A DNA stretch of 59,160 nt from [Clostridium] ultunense DSM 10521 (GTDB taxonomy: Bacteria > Bacillota > Clostridia > Tissierellales > Tepidimicrobiaceae): contig NZ_AZSU01000001.1 of assembly GCF_000511955.1 (NCBI RefSeq), positions 495,635 through 554,794 of the forward strand, read 5' to 3'. Below are positions 45,717 through 54,542 of the stretch, piece by piece. Under the pieces are notes generated by a model that was not told the origin of the DNA, did not search any database, and worked only from the letters and a program-made list of their open reading frames with translations. Position 1 is the first letter of the stretch. Every line of letters starts with the position of its first letter. Both the position numbers and the translations under genes were made by a program.

Positions 45717-46937
45717 ATGCCTACTACCATTGTAAATCACAATGAAGAAATAATCAATTTTTTAGAAGATGTAAATTATGGAATGAATAAACCACAATTT
45801 AATAATCTTGCTACAATAATAGAAGGCATTATCAATATAGGTGATAAGGTATCCATTTCAAAGATTGCAGAGAATATTGTTAAGGCTAAAGATAAAAGCT
45901 GTATCTCACGATTTTTAAGTAGTTCTCCTTGGGATGATGAATTGCTTAACAATAATCGTTTAGCCTATATAAAAGAACTTTTAAATAATGAACTATGCTC
46001 CGATGATATTGGTTTCCTTGTAATTGATGATACTGTCAATCGAAAGGATACTAGAACTAAATCAATGGAGGCACTGGATTTTCATTATTCGCATTCTTTG
46101 GGTAAGGCATGCTGGTCCCATTGTTTAATAACTTCACATTTTGTGGGAGGGGCTTACTCAGTTCCTCTTCAATTTAAACCCTACTACAGGGATACAAAGT
46201 GTGATGAACTTGGGATACCTTTTCAAAGTAAAACAGATATTGCCAAAGAATTTATACAGAATTTCAGTAAACCATCAAAGCTTAAAAAAACATATATCCT
46301 TATGGATAGCTGGTATACCAGTAATTCGTTAATAGATGAAGCCTTGTCAGAGAATTACCATTTAATTGGTGGAGTAAGGTCTAACCGAAACTTCCACCCT
46401 GATGGTAATAAAATTAAAATATCTGAATTTGCCAATAATCTTGATCCAAATACCCTAGACTCCGTTACCGTCAGGGGTAAAGAATACAAGGTATACCGTT
46501 ATCAAGGTAAGGTTGCCCAAATTGATAACAAGGTGCTTTTAATATCTTTTGAAGCTAGAAAAGATGGATTTGAAAAACCTGTATACATTCTTAGTACAGA
46601 TAATGCGCTTGATAATAAGACAATTATAGATTACTATTTGGTCAGATGGAATATTGAAACTAGTTATCAGTATTTTAAAGAAAACCTAGGCCTTGACCAA
46701 TACCGTATTAGAAGCCGAATATCTATTGAAAGATACTTTTTAATATGTTTTTTAGCATATACTTTCCTAGAAGTCTTTAGGGTTTCTAATAAGGGATTGT
46801 CTATTAAAACTATTGGTGAAACAATTATCCATCATAAAAATACAACTGCTAAAAGATTTATCAGGTATATTTATTATCAAGCAAGGCAAAATGTACCTTT
46901 AAAAAACATATATAACTTATTAAAATTGCCCGCATAG
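45717..46937 (+). CDS. IS701/IS4-type DDE transposase, apparently intact
   Basis: The 406-residue protein has the IS701-like pattern: FLVIDDTVNRKDTRTKSMEA (first catalytic Asp), HSLGKACWSHCLITSHFVGG, YILMDSWYTSNSLID (second Asp) and WNIETSYQYFKENLGLDQYR, where Y-x2-R-W-x2-E supplies the catalytic Glu (YLVRWNIE). The ATG at 45717 has GGGAGGAAT upstream. A short perfect hairpin (AGTTTTTTT/AAAAAAACT) follows the stop. It has cut the integrase on its left. Confidence 0.85.
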   Translation: MPTTIVNHNEEIINFLEDVNYGMNKPQFNNLATIIEGIINIGDKVSISKIAENIVKAKDKSCISRFLSSSPWDDELLNNNRLAYIKELLNNELCSDDIGFLVIDDTVNRKDTRTKSMEALDFHYSHSLGKACWSHCLITSHFVGGAYSVPLQFKPYYRDTKCDELGIPFQSKTDIAKEFIQNFSKPSKLKKTYILMDSWYTSNSLIDEALSENYHLIGGVRSNRNFHPDGNKIKISEFANNLDPNTLDSVTVRGKEYKVYRYQGKVAQIDNKVLLISFEARKDGFEKPVYILSTDNALDNKTIIDYYLVRWNIETSYQYFKENLGLDQYRIRSRISIERYFLICFLAYTFLEVFRVSNKGLSIKTIGETIIHHKNTTAKRFIRYIYYQARQNVPLKNIYNLLKLPA

Positions 46938-47424
46938 TTTTTTTAAAAAAACTATCAACATACAAGGGGCTAGTATATGATTCTTCATTGGTATTTATAG
47001 GATATATGTCATTTATTATCCTATAATGGAAATCAAGGTTCAAAACTTACACAACTAGAGTTATTTAAGTTATAGGCCTCATTATAGGCCTCAAAAAATT
47101 TTGGAGCATGCCCCCAAACCTATATAAACAAAAGCAATTAAGTTCATAAAAAACCAATAAATTAACCGTACCTATTTTGTATACCGTTAGGGGATTACTG
47201 CAGGTCACTTCAAACCGTCCCGTATCTTTGCTCTATCCTTGCTATAACTATAAAAAGAAATATTATTGTTGCATTTTGAACACTTTATTGGTCCAATTCT
47301 TTACATAAGAACTTTATTATTTTTGTTAGGTGCTTGTTTTCTCCAAAAACATTGTACCATACAGGATTAGAGTCCTCAATTTTCATTTAAGTTTAAATAG
47401 GATCAAAATGAAAGGGTGGATGAT
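46938..47424. other. Gene-free stretch between IS701-type element and malic enzyme
   Basis: The first bases hold the hairpin after the transposase and probably the IS right end. A close direct repeat, ATAGGCCTCA, occurs twice near 47073-47096. On the minus strand 47206-47288 reads IKCSKCNNNISFYSYSKDRAK, a CxxC-bearing piece that may be a transposase or zinc-ribbon remnant. No promoter for the malic enzyme gene could be identified with confidence. Confidence 0.4.
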
Positions 47425-48597
47425 ATGAGTTTAAGACATATGAGTTTAGAACTCCATGAGATAAAAAAAGGTAAAATTGAAGTAGCGCCAAAGGTAATGG
47501 TAAGAAATAAAAAACAATTGGGGTTAATATATACACCTTGGGTAGCTGAACCCTGCAAAGAAATACAAAAGGATATAAATAAAGTATATAAATATACTTC
47601 AAAAGGTAATATGATAGCTATAGTAACTGATGGCACAGCTGTTTTGGGTTTAGGGAACATAGGGCCAGAAGCAGCTTTACCAGTCATGGAAGGAAAAGCA
47701 GTTTTATTTAAAGAATTTGGCGGGATAGATGCATTTCCTATTTGTTTAGATACAAGTGACACAGAGGAAATTATTAGAACTGTACAGTTAATTTGTACTG
47801 GGTTTGGAGGTGTTAATTTGGAAGATATTAGTGCTCCAAGGTGTTTTGAGATTGAACAAAGACTTAAGAAGGAGCTTCTTATTCCAGTGTTTCATGACGA
47901 TCAGCACGGTACGGCAATTGTAGTATTGGCTGGGTTATTAAATTCATTAAAAATTGTTAATAAAAAAATAAAAAACGTATGTGTAGTTATTAATGGAGCT
48001 GGCGCTGCAGGAGTAGCCATAGGGAAGATGTTAAAAAGATTAAATCCAAAAGACATTTTGATATGTGATAGAAAAGGTATTATTAACTCCAATACTACGT
48101 ATGACATTTGTTATAAAAATGAAATTGCTCGCTGGAGTAATAAAGAAAATAAAAAAGGGTCATTGGTAGATGCTTTAGAAAAAGCAGATGTTTTTATTGG
48201 CGTTTCTTCAGGTAATATTCTTGCTGAAGATATAATTAGAAAGATGAATGTAGATCCTATTATTTTTGCCCTAGCGAATCCAACGCCAGAAATTTTGCCA
48301 CAAAAAGCCTTAAAAGCAGGTGCGAAGATAGTAGCAACCGGCAGATCCGATTATCCTAATCAGATAAATAATGTTTTGGCTTTTCCTGGAGTTTTTAAAG
48401 GGGCTTTATCAGTTAGAGCAACAGAAATTAATGAACAAATGCAACTAGCAGCTGCTATAGCTATTTCTGAGATTGTTACTAAAGATGAGCTTACATCGGA
48501 ATATATTATACCTGATGTATTTGATCCAAGAGTAGTCGACAGGGTATCAGAGGCGGTTTCAAAAGCAGCATTAAAAAGTGGTGTTGCTAATATGTGA
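47425..48597 (+). CDS. NAD(P)-dependent malic enzyme
   Basis: The 390-residue protein is a short bacterial malic enzyme, which decarboxylates malate to pyruvate with NAD(P)+. Signs are LIYTPWVAEPC with the catalytic Tyr, VTDGTAVLGLGNIGPEAALPVMEGK, FHDDQHGTAIV (metal ligands), the Rossmann INGAGAAGVAIG and ANPTPEI. Length suits the approximately 390-410 residue class. ATG 47425 follows AAAGGGTGG. It is flanked on both sides by mobile elements and by no metabolic neighbour, with a group II intron remnant starting 46 bases after its stop. It is intact by sequence. Confidence 0.92.
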   Translation: MSLRHMSLELHEIKKGKIEVAPKVMVRNKKQLGLIYTPWVAEPCKEIQKDINKVYKYTSKGNMIAIVTDGTAVLGLGNIGPEAALPVMEGKAVLFKEFGGIDAFPICLDTSDTEEIIRTVQLICTGFGGVNLEDISAPRCFEIEQRLKKELLIPVFHDDQHGTAIVVLAGLLNSLKIVNKKIKNVCVVINGAGAAGVAIGKMLKRLNPKDILICDRKGIINSNTTYDICYKNEIARWSNKENKKGSLVDALEKADVFIGVSSGNILAEDIIRKMNVDPIIFALANPTPEILPQKALKAGAKIVATGRSDYPNQINNVLAFPGVFKGALSVRATEINEQMQLAAAIAISEIVTKDELTSEYIIPDVFDPRVVDRVSEAVSKAALKSGVANM

Positions 48598-48642
48598 ATT
48601 TTATGGGAAACGTTACTTTGGTAAGTGAAAAAATAATCTGTG

Positions 48643-49176
48643 GTGCGCCTAAACGTAAGCTTTATGGAGTAGACTGAAACATCTACCAAGTGTAATCACC
48701 CACTTGAAGCTTACCGTAACTGCATTTTTAAAAATGAAAATATGGGAAGTAACGATAAATAGTGAATCTATAGGAATAGCACTAATCCGATATAGACACT
48801 CGCATATGTAATATGGTTAAACGAAAGTGAACCTTTGTCAGAAGTCTCGTTGATTTTAGTATGTCTTAGGGTGCGCACAGACTCTATTCCGACCGAATTA
48901 CGAATCACCTTCTAGATAATCTGTGAATATCTAGAACATCGGCAATATATGAAGGAACATAGTTAAATGATTCATACTGCCAAGAATTTAGGACAGCCTA
49001 AGGGTAACTATGGCTGAGGACACAGATGGAAGCATCTGTAGCTATCGAATCCTGAAAGTCTACAAAAGGAGGTGTCGGGTATGGCAGTGAAAAGAGAATA
49101 TCTTTATGCCGTTCCCCTTAGCAAAGCACAAAATAATGCTAAGGATCTCCAACGTAGATTAGTAAGGATGGCTGAT
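48643..49176 (+). mobile_element. Truncated group II intron (5' ribozyme part)
   Basis: GTGCGCC at 48643 is the group II intron 5' boundary motif. The next 430 bases have paired blocks typical of the intron RNA domain I and on, such as CAAGTG-x-CACTTG near 48699-48720 and GGTTAAACGAAAGTGAACC near 48823. There is no gene until ATG 49081, where the intron-encoded protein would start after GGAGGTG. The remainder (reverse transcriptase, domains V and VI, 3' boundary) is missing: from about 49175 the sequence turns into an ISL3-type transposase tail. Self-splicing is therefore not possible. Confidence 0.65.
49081..49176 (+). pseudogene. Intron-encoded protein, N-terminal stub
   Basis: ATG 49081, with GGAGGTG about 10 bases upstream, gives MAVKREYLYAVPLSKAQNNA and then KDLQRRLVRMAD before the sequence joins another element; the frame itself runs to TAA 49215. 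The start and arginine-rich helix look like the region before the reverse transcriptase domain of group II intron proteins. No reverse transcriptase motif remains. Confidence 0.45.
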
Positions 49177-49339
49177 GAAAGAGACACAAGCAGTAATCAA
49201 CGCTATATCATGTAATATAAGCAATGGGGTAGCAGAAGGAAATGTAAATAAAGTTAAACAAATTAAAAAAGATATGTATGGCAGGGCAAGCTATGAGTTG
49301 TTAAGAAAGAAAGTCATATATCAATCCTTGTTTTCTTAA
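49175..49339 (+). pseudogene. ISL3-family transposase, C-terminal fragment
   Basis: The frame reads KETQAVINAISCNISNGVAE, then GNVNKVKQIKKDMYGRASYE and LLRKKVIYQSLFS before the stop at 49339. The block EGNVNKVKxIKKxMYGRA-x-x-LLRxRV is the typical ISL3 (IS204/IS1001) C-terminus and carries its last catalytic Glu. The rest of the gene is absent. Confidence 0.7.
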
Positions 49340-49404
49340 CTCAATTAACCGATCATGAGGAAGAGCCACTTTTAGATTAGCATAAACAACAAATTGATAA
49401 AAAA

Positions 49405-49878
49405 CCAGTTTTGGAGGTTCTTGGGTGTGGGTTGATTTAAATATTAATGGAGTTTTAACAAAATCAAAATTGGTCAAGCATTACAATATATAAAGAATCA
49501 ACAACCTGGATTAATGGCATATATCGAAGATGGTAATTGTGAAATTCCGAACAATCTTGCAGAAAACAGCATACGCCCATTCACTGTAGGAGGAAAGAAT
49601 TGGCTATTTGCAGGAAATCCAAAAGGCGCGACAGCTAATGCAATTGTCTATAGTCTGATGAAACGACAAAAGCTAATGACTTAAATCGCTATAAATATTT
49701 ACAACTTTTACTGACTGTTCTTCCTAGAATACCATTTCAAACAATATGGCATTATTGGATAATCTACTTCCCAGGAATCGAAAATTCCAAGAAATATGTA
49801 AAACTAAATAACAAAGAAAATATGGCAGCTAAAATGACTGCCATTCTCATTCTTACATATATACATGTATACATGTGA
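49405..49878 (+). pseudogene. IS66 transposase (TnpC), C-terminal fragment with frameshifts
   Basis: Pieces in two frames give WVWVDLNINGVLTKSKL, then GQALQYIKNQQPGLMAYIEDG, CEIPNNLAENSIRPFTVGGK and NWLFAGNPKGATANAIVYSL, then ANDLNRYKYLQLLLTVLPRIP and a tail ending at TGA 49876-49878. NNLAENxIRPFxxGRKNWLF is the IS66 hallmark with the catalytic Glu. One base is lost near 49475 and another shift occurs near 49675. The tail ends in the palindrome ACATGTATACATGT at 49863-49876. Confidence 0.8.
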
Positions 49879-50153
49879 TTATTGATCGCTTACAGTATAT
49901 GATTGATCAAATAGATTTTGGGTTTAATTGATTCAATGATACATTAATGTATCATTGAATGATTCATTAATGTATTTCTTCATGATAGTTTTTAAAAAAA
50001 GGTATATAAAACCATGTTTTTTAACGATTCACGATTTGAAGACTTGGCATATTATTTGCAACTAATATTGGTAGTAACTATTAAGCCCCCTAACCTATTT
50101 GGACAATCGCACACTAATTTAGAAAAATATAAATTAATGGGAGGTTATCTAAA

Positions 50154-50453
50154 TTGAGAGTTAAAGATAAAAGATATCCAGAAGAATTTAAACGTCAAAT
50201 TGTCAGGGAAGTAGAGGAAACTGGTAATTCTACTTTAGTCGCAAGAAGACAGACCAAAGTTCCTGGAACTGTTACCCGATGGGCTAGAGAGTCAAGGAAA
50301 GAAAATGGATTAATTCCAAGTTATAATTATTCCAATAATATTAATGCTAAGTCTCTAGAAGAAGAAAATGAGCAACTAAAAAAACTATTAGGCAAAAAAG
50401 ATTTAAAAATTGCCATTCTTAAAGACCTTTCAAAAAAAACGAACCCACAATAG
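50154..50453 (+). CDS. IS3 orfA, helix-turn-helix protein
   Basis: The 99-residue protein starts at TTG 50154 (GGGAGG 12 bases upstream) and reads RVKDKRYPEEFKRQIVREVE, the typical IS3/IS150 OrfA helix-turn-helix, followed by a leucine-zipper stretch with EEENEQLKKLLGKKDLKIAIL. It ends at TAG 50451-50453. The following orfB is in the same frame, so the TAG may be a nonsense mutation of a once single ORF; an A8 run just before it could also be a slippery site. Confidence 0.8.
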   Translation: MRVKDKRYPEEFKRQIVREVEETGNSTLVARRQTKVPGTVTRWARESRKENGLIPSYNYSNNINAKSLEEENEQLKKLLGKKDLKIAILKDLSKKTNPQ

Positions 50454-51372
50454 GAGAAAAGCGTTATTTCAAAGAAATGGATCGATTTAGGCTATAATGT
50501 AGTTACTGTCCTTAAAATTATTGGATTAAGTAGGTCTACATATTATTACAATATTAAAAAAAGAACTAATACTAAAGATATAAATGAAGTTGAAAAAATT
50601 AATAAAGGTGGTAGGCTAATTCCTGGTTACTCTTTTGATAAAAATGGCAATCTTATTTATGATGAACAAATAAAGGAATATATATTAGAAATCATTGAAA
50701 CAGAAGGATTATACTACGGTTACTACAAAATAGCTGTATTGTTAAGAAGAAAATTTAATTTAATCATAAATAAGAAAAAGGCATATAGATTATGCAAAGA
50801 GCTTAAGGTCTTAAGGCCTCAAAGAAAAATTAAACCTAATATTCTAGAAAAATAGCTATAAATAGAGAAATAACAACATTAAATTCCCTTTGGGAAGCAG
50901 ATATTAAATATGGTTATATTCATGGTGAAGATAGATTCTTCTATATAGCTTCCTTCCTAGATGTATATGATAGAAATATAGTAGAATATCATATGGGATT
51001 ATCTTGTAAAACTGAAGATATAATCGTAACCCTTAAAAGAGCATTAATGAAGCGAGAACTCTATAATAAGGAAACTAGCTTGGTTATAAGGTCAGATAAT
51101 GGTCCACAATTTATTAGCAATAAATTTCAAGATACTTGTAAAGAGTTAAAATTAGAACATGAAAGAATACCATTTAAGACTCCAAACAAAAATGTCCATA
51201 TAGAGGCTTTTCATAGATTATTAAAAGATGAATGTTTATCAAGGTATGAATTTAAAAGCTATACTTAAAGATAGAAGCAGTATCTGAATATATTAAATTC
51301 TACAATAAAGTTAGAATCCATAGTTCTTTAGGATATGTTCCACCAGTAGAATTTTATCATAAAACATTGTAA
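50454..51372 (+). pseudogene. IS3 orfB (integrase-core transposase), frameshifted
   Basis: The frame continues from orfA with KKWIDLGYNVVTVLKIIGLS and YGYYKIAVLLRRKFNL, up to ILEK-stop near 50854, where one A seems to be lost. The next frame carries LWEADIKYGYIHGEDRFFY (first catalytic Asp), VIRSDNGPQFISN (second Asp) and HIEAFHRLLKDECL (Glu), then stops at 51266. A third frame gives EAVSEYIKFYNKVRIHSSL to the TAA at 51370. Compared with the copy at 40310, the damage near 51260 is a local scramble of the tyrosine-rich joint. Confidence 0.85.
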
Positions 51373-51430
51373 GGAACTGCAAAACCGTTGATAATAAAGC
51401 TTTAATACTTTTGTCCTCAAGTGCCTAACA

Positions 51431-51509
51431 CATTAATATTTAGCTGAAATCAAGGGCTTGCGTTAGCAGGGGCGTAGCCTTTATCCTTGATGAAGATAAA
51501 TATTAATGT
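51431..51509. repeat. Hairpin region inside the IS3 right end
   Basis: CATTAATATTTAGCT...ATCAAGG (51431-51455) pairs imperfectly with CCTTGATGAAGATAAATATTAATG (51485-51508). The inner part has GCGTTAGC and GCGTAGCC. The truncated IS3 has the counterpart at about 40224-40290. It lies after orfB, where a terminator or an element-specific structure could act. Confidence 0.6.
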
Positions 51510-51592
51510 ACAATAAACCAAGGGCAAAATGAAATGCTATGGTATTGGAAGTATTAGTGAGTTTTTGTCCAAAATTAAGGGGTCAACCCGAT

Positions 51593-52162
51593 TAGTGCAA
51601 ATGAATTCAAAAATATATTTAATTTGTAAGGTGTGTCTTGCTTATCAGATTCCTCTAAGTCAATCATTAAACTTTTGATTAACAAAGTTCAAAAAATAGT
51701 ACTATGTTAATATTATAAAAATCCTAATGATTGCTAGCGGTGGAAATTTAATATTTAGAAGTTTAACGGAACATACAAGCTATAAAAAAGTTAGTCATAT
51801 ATGGACTAATACATATATTAAGACAATAAATTGGGATTATACTGGAAGAAAATTAGGAGTTATTATAATTATTGAAGTAAAATAATTACAAAAACTGAAA
51901 GAATAAATTTAACAATCATAATATGACAGACTTTAAGTCATCAAGGAATGGTAGAATTAGAGATTTTAAGCTTTAGTAGAAACAAAGAAATAAAAATATG
52001 TTTAATTTAAATTGTTTATTCGACAGATGATAATTAATAATTATTTGTCAATTATTCTTATGGGTGGTGGTAGTTTTATAAAAAATGATTTTTTGCTTTT
52101 TTAGTTATTCTAGAATTCTCACAACAAATGTATTGTTTTTAATGCGAAAGGAGGATTAACAA
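51593..52162. other. Gene-free stretch before the molybdenum hydroxylase operon
   Basis: About 570 AT-rich bases between the IS3 end and the start of the metabolic operon. A 52-codon open frame at 51727-51885 has no ribosome-binding site and no recognisable family. The region should hold the operon promoter, but I find no convincing sigma-A or sigma-54 (GG-N10-GC) element. It may have been altered by the IS insertion. Confidence 0.45.
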
Positions 52163-52867
52163 GTGGGTAAACAAGTAAAACTATTGGGTATTTCTGCTAG
52201 CCCAAGGAAAGGCAGTAATTCAATGATACTCTTAACAAAAGCCTTGGATTCAGCTGCTAAGGTCAGCGGTGTGGTAACTGAGGTGTTAGACTTGCATAAA
52301 AAAAGTTACAAGCATTGTATAGGATGTAGTGCTTGTAATAGAAGAAGGGAAAAGTGTATTTTAAAAGGAGATGATTTCGAAGAATTCTTTGAAAAATGGG
52401 TTTCTGCCGATGGAATAATCATATCTACTCCTATTTACCACATGTCCGTACCAAGCAATTTAAAAGCGGCACTTGATAGATTAGGGAATAGCGTTATCTC
52501 AATGTATCCTGAAGAACCCAGGAGGTTAATAAAGGTTGGAGGAGCGATCACCCAAGGCATGAACAGATTTGGTGGACAGGAATTTGCTATGCAATTCATA
52601 ATTAATTCATTCCTATTAATGGACTGTATACCTGTTGCCGGAGATATGCCTATATCCTATATTGGAGCTGGAGGTTCAACATATGGTGATCCAAAGGCCG
52701 GCGCTATCAGCTCTAATGAAAATGCAATTTTATCAGCGGAAAATATTGGGCAAAGGGTTGCAGAGCTTAGCAAAATAATTGTTACGGGTAAAGAACATTT
52801 ACGCGATGAATTGCCCAAGGAATACTATCTAGATATACAAAAACATTTCATATCCAAGGAAGAATAA
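52163..52867 (+). CDS. NAD(P)H-dependent FMN reductase / iron-sulfur flavoprotein-like
   Basis: The 234-residue flavodoxin-fold protein begins GKQVKLLGISASPRKGSNS, the FMN phosphate loop, and has C-x2-C-x2-C-x6-C (CIGCSACNRRREKC) at about residues 53-66, as in iron-sulfur flavoproteins. GTG 52163 has GGAGG eight bases upstream. It heads the operon with the molybdenum hydroxylase, so it may be the electron acceptor or donor for it, or reduce the hydroxylated product. It is a relative of the protein at 33955 in the GntR cluster. Confidence 0.82.
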   Translation: MGKQVKLLGISASPRKGSNSMILLTKALDSAAKVSGVVTEVLDLHKKSYKHCIGCSACNRRREKCILKGDDFEEFFEKWVSADGIIISTPIYHMSVPSNLKAALDRLGNSVISMYPEEPRRLIKVGGAITQGMNRFGGQEFAMQFIINSFLLMDCIPVAGDMPISYIGAGGSTYGDPKAGAISSNENAILSAENIGQRVAELSKIIVTGKEHLRDELPKEYYLDIQKHFISKEE

Positions 52868-52951
52868 AAATCAAATAGAAATTTTATTTATTCAAATTTT
52901 ATAAGCCATGTAAAAACATTATAAATTATATAATTTGGAGGTGATTAAAGC

Positions 52952-53827
52952 ATGAAGAACTTTTATTATGTTTCCCCTGAAAATATTGAAGAGTTCCTTT
53001 CAATTGTCAAAGATTGTGATAAGAACACAAGAATATTAGCCGGTGGAACAGATGTACTAACTCAATTAAGAAGGGGAGTTATTCGTGCTGAAACTCTTGT
53101 AAATATAAAGAAAATAGATTCACTTAATGGAATTTGTAAAGAAAACAACCATTTAAAATTAGGTGCATTGACTAAAATAGCGGAAATTTGTATTGATAAA
53201 CAGGTTCAAGAGTCATTTCCATTGTTATCGGATGCTGCACGTTCACTTGCATCACCTTTAATAAGAAATATAGCAACTATTGGAGGTAATATATGCAATG
53301 CATCACCAGCGGGAGATATGATACCTCCTTTAATGTGTTACGATGCTAAATTAACCGTTTTTGCTCAGGAGGGCGCAAAAGAATATCAAATTGAAAATTT
53401 CTTTAATGGGCCTGGAATCACAAAGATGAATAGTGGAGACCTCTTAACAAAAATTTGTATTTCATCCCAATCAGGTAAATTTACTCATAGTTTTATTAAA
53501 CATGGATACCGCAAATCGTTAGAGATATCAACTGTTTGTGTGGCAACTTTAATTGAATTAGATGAGGACAATAGTATAAAAGATATTAGAATTGCACTTG
53601 GAAGCGTGGCACCATGTGTCTTTAGATTAAGGGATGCCGAAGAACTTATAAAACAAGAACGGAGTATTGAAAAAAAGCTATTGGAAAAGGTAGCTGATAT
53701 TGCTCACGAAAAATCATCCCCAATAGATGATATTCGAGGAACAAAAGAGTATCGCTCTACAGTTCTAAAGACCCTTGTAAAGCGTTCAATAATAGAAGCA
53801 TTGAATAAAGAAGGGGTGATTTTATGA
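52952..53827 (+). CDS. Molybdenum hydroxylase FAD-binding subunit (CoxM/XdhB family)
   Basis: The 291-residue protein is the medium subunit of a xanthine-dehydrogenase-type enzyme. FAD-binding signs are LAGGTDVLTQLRRG near residue 30 and the TIGGNICNASPAGDM block near 110; the C-terminal CO-dehydrogenase flavoprotein domain follows. It passes electrons from the iron-sulfur subunit to NAD+ or another acceptor. GGAGGTG lies eight bases before ATG 52952. Its stop codon overlaps the ATG of the next subunit (ATGA). Confidence 0.9.
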   Translation: MKNFYYVSPENIEEFLSIVKDCDKNTRILAGGTDVLTQLRRGVIRAETLVNIKKIDSLNGICKENNHLKLGALTKIAEICIDKQVQESFPLLSDAARSLASPLIRNIATIGGNICNASPAGDMIPPLMCYDAKLTVFAQEGAKEYQIENFFNGPGITKMNSGDLLTKICISSQSGKFTHSFIKHGYRKSLEISTVCVATLIELDEDNSIKDIRIALGSVAPCVFRLRDAEELIKQERSIEKKLLEKVADIAHEKSSPIDDIRGTKEYRSTVLKTLVKRSIIEALNKEGVIL

Positions 53828-54306
53828 TCAAAACTAAAACATTAGTTAACCTAAAGGTTAACGACCAGGATCATAGCATTGTGGTAAAAAATAAGGAAAC
53901 TCTATTATACACATTGAGGGAAAGGTTAAACCTAACTGGAACCAAAAAAGGATGCGAATCAGGAGATTGCGGAGCTTGTACAGTTTTATTATCAGGAAAA
54001 CCAGTAACATCCTGCGTTCTACTTACCGTGGATTGTGATGGCAAGGAAATTACCACAATAGAAGGATTATCGCAAAATGGAAAATTGCATCCAATCCAAA
54101 AAGCATTTATCGATAATGGAGCAGTTCAATGTGGATATTGTACTCCAGGAATGATCCTTTCAGCAAAGGCATTGTTGGATACAAATAAGAATCCAACAGA
54201 AGAAGAAATCCGGGAGGCTATTTCTGGAAATCTTTGTAGATGTACAGGATATGAAAAAATAGTAAAAGCTATAAAATCACTGAGTGGCAATGATTGCAAC
54301 TCATAA
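53824..54306 (+). CDS. Molybdenum hydroxylase [2Fe-2S] subunit (CoxS/XdhC family)
   Basis: The 160-residue protein is the small subunit with two [2Fe-2S] clusters. The plant-ferredoxin-like N-terminal domain has GCESGDCGACTVLLSG and a later cysteine; the helical C-terminal domain has QCGYCTPGMI and LCRCTGYEKI. All eight expected cysteines appear present. It carries electrons from the molybdenum site to FAD. It overlaps the FAD subunit gene by four bases. Confidence 0.93.
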   Translation: MIKTKTLVNLKVNDQDHSIVVKNKETLLYTLRERLNLTGTKKGCESGDCGACTVLLSGKPVTSCVLLTVDCDGKEITTIEGLSQNGKLHPIQKAFIDNGAVQCGYCTPGMILSAKALLDTNKNPTEEEIREAISGNLCRCTGYEKIVKAIKSLSGNDCNS

Positions 54307-54341
54307 TTGATTAACTTGAAATGATAAGGAGCTAATTTAAA

Positions 54342-54527
54342 ATGATATCAAAAGGGAAAAGTAGATATCCCAATCTAACATCATCTTCAGGTTTAGATAA
54401 TGAGCAAAAAAGTAAAATTGATCACATAGGAAGAAAAGATACAGAGGAAAGTTATGTAAAATGCAAATTTGGTAATTTCAAATGTATATATTGTACACAT
54501 GGTGGGTGTTCAATAAATCAAAAATAG
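54342..54527 (+). CDS. Small Cys-containing protein between hydroxylase subunits
   Basis: This 61-residue protein lies between the iron-sulfur and molybdenum subunit genes with short gaps (35 and 15 bases) and AAGGAG about 11 bases upstream. The N-terminal 40 residues are polar and unremarkable; the C-terminus has four cysteines in KCKFGNFKCIYCTHGGCS (C-x6-C-x2-C-x4-C). I do not recognise a family. The position suggests an assembly factor, electron carrier or an extra subunit of this enzyme. Confidence 0.6.
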   Translation: MISKGKSRYPNLTSSSGLDNEQKSKIDHIGRKDTEESYVKCKFGNFKCIYCTHGGCSINQK

Positions 54528-54542
54528 ATAGGAGGATAAATT

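Larger units (their letters stand above)
50083..51586 (+). mobile_element. IS3-family element (IS150-like), full length but with broken orfB
   Basis: The left end near 50083-50106 (AGCCCCCTAACCTATTTGGACA) and right end near 51564-51586 (TTTGTCCAAAATTAAGGGGTCA) form imperfect inverted repeats ending TGACCCC-like. Between them are orfA, orfB and a non-coding hairpin region. The truncated copy at 40141-40752 is the same element in inverted orientation, so the pair bounds 11 kb of mobile DNA. Confidence 0.78.

Noticed and set aside
49863-49876. Palindrome ACATGTATACATGT as an operator
   Set aside because: It lies at the end of a decayed IS66 fragment with no gene to control; AT-rich palindromes of this size are expected by chance.
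51727-51885. 52-codon open frame before the hydroxylase operon
   Set aside because: No ribosome-binding site, no recognisable pattern, AT-rich intergenic DNA; not called as a gene.
54342-54527. Link between the 61-residue Cys protein and the Cys-rich remnant at 6023
   Set aside because: Both contain CKFG followed by more cysteines, but the spacing and the remaining sequence differ; four shared residues are too few to claim homology.
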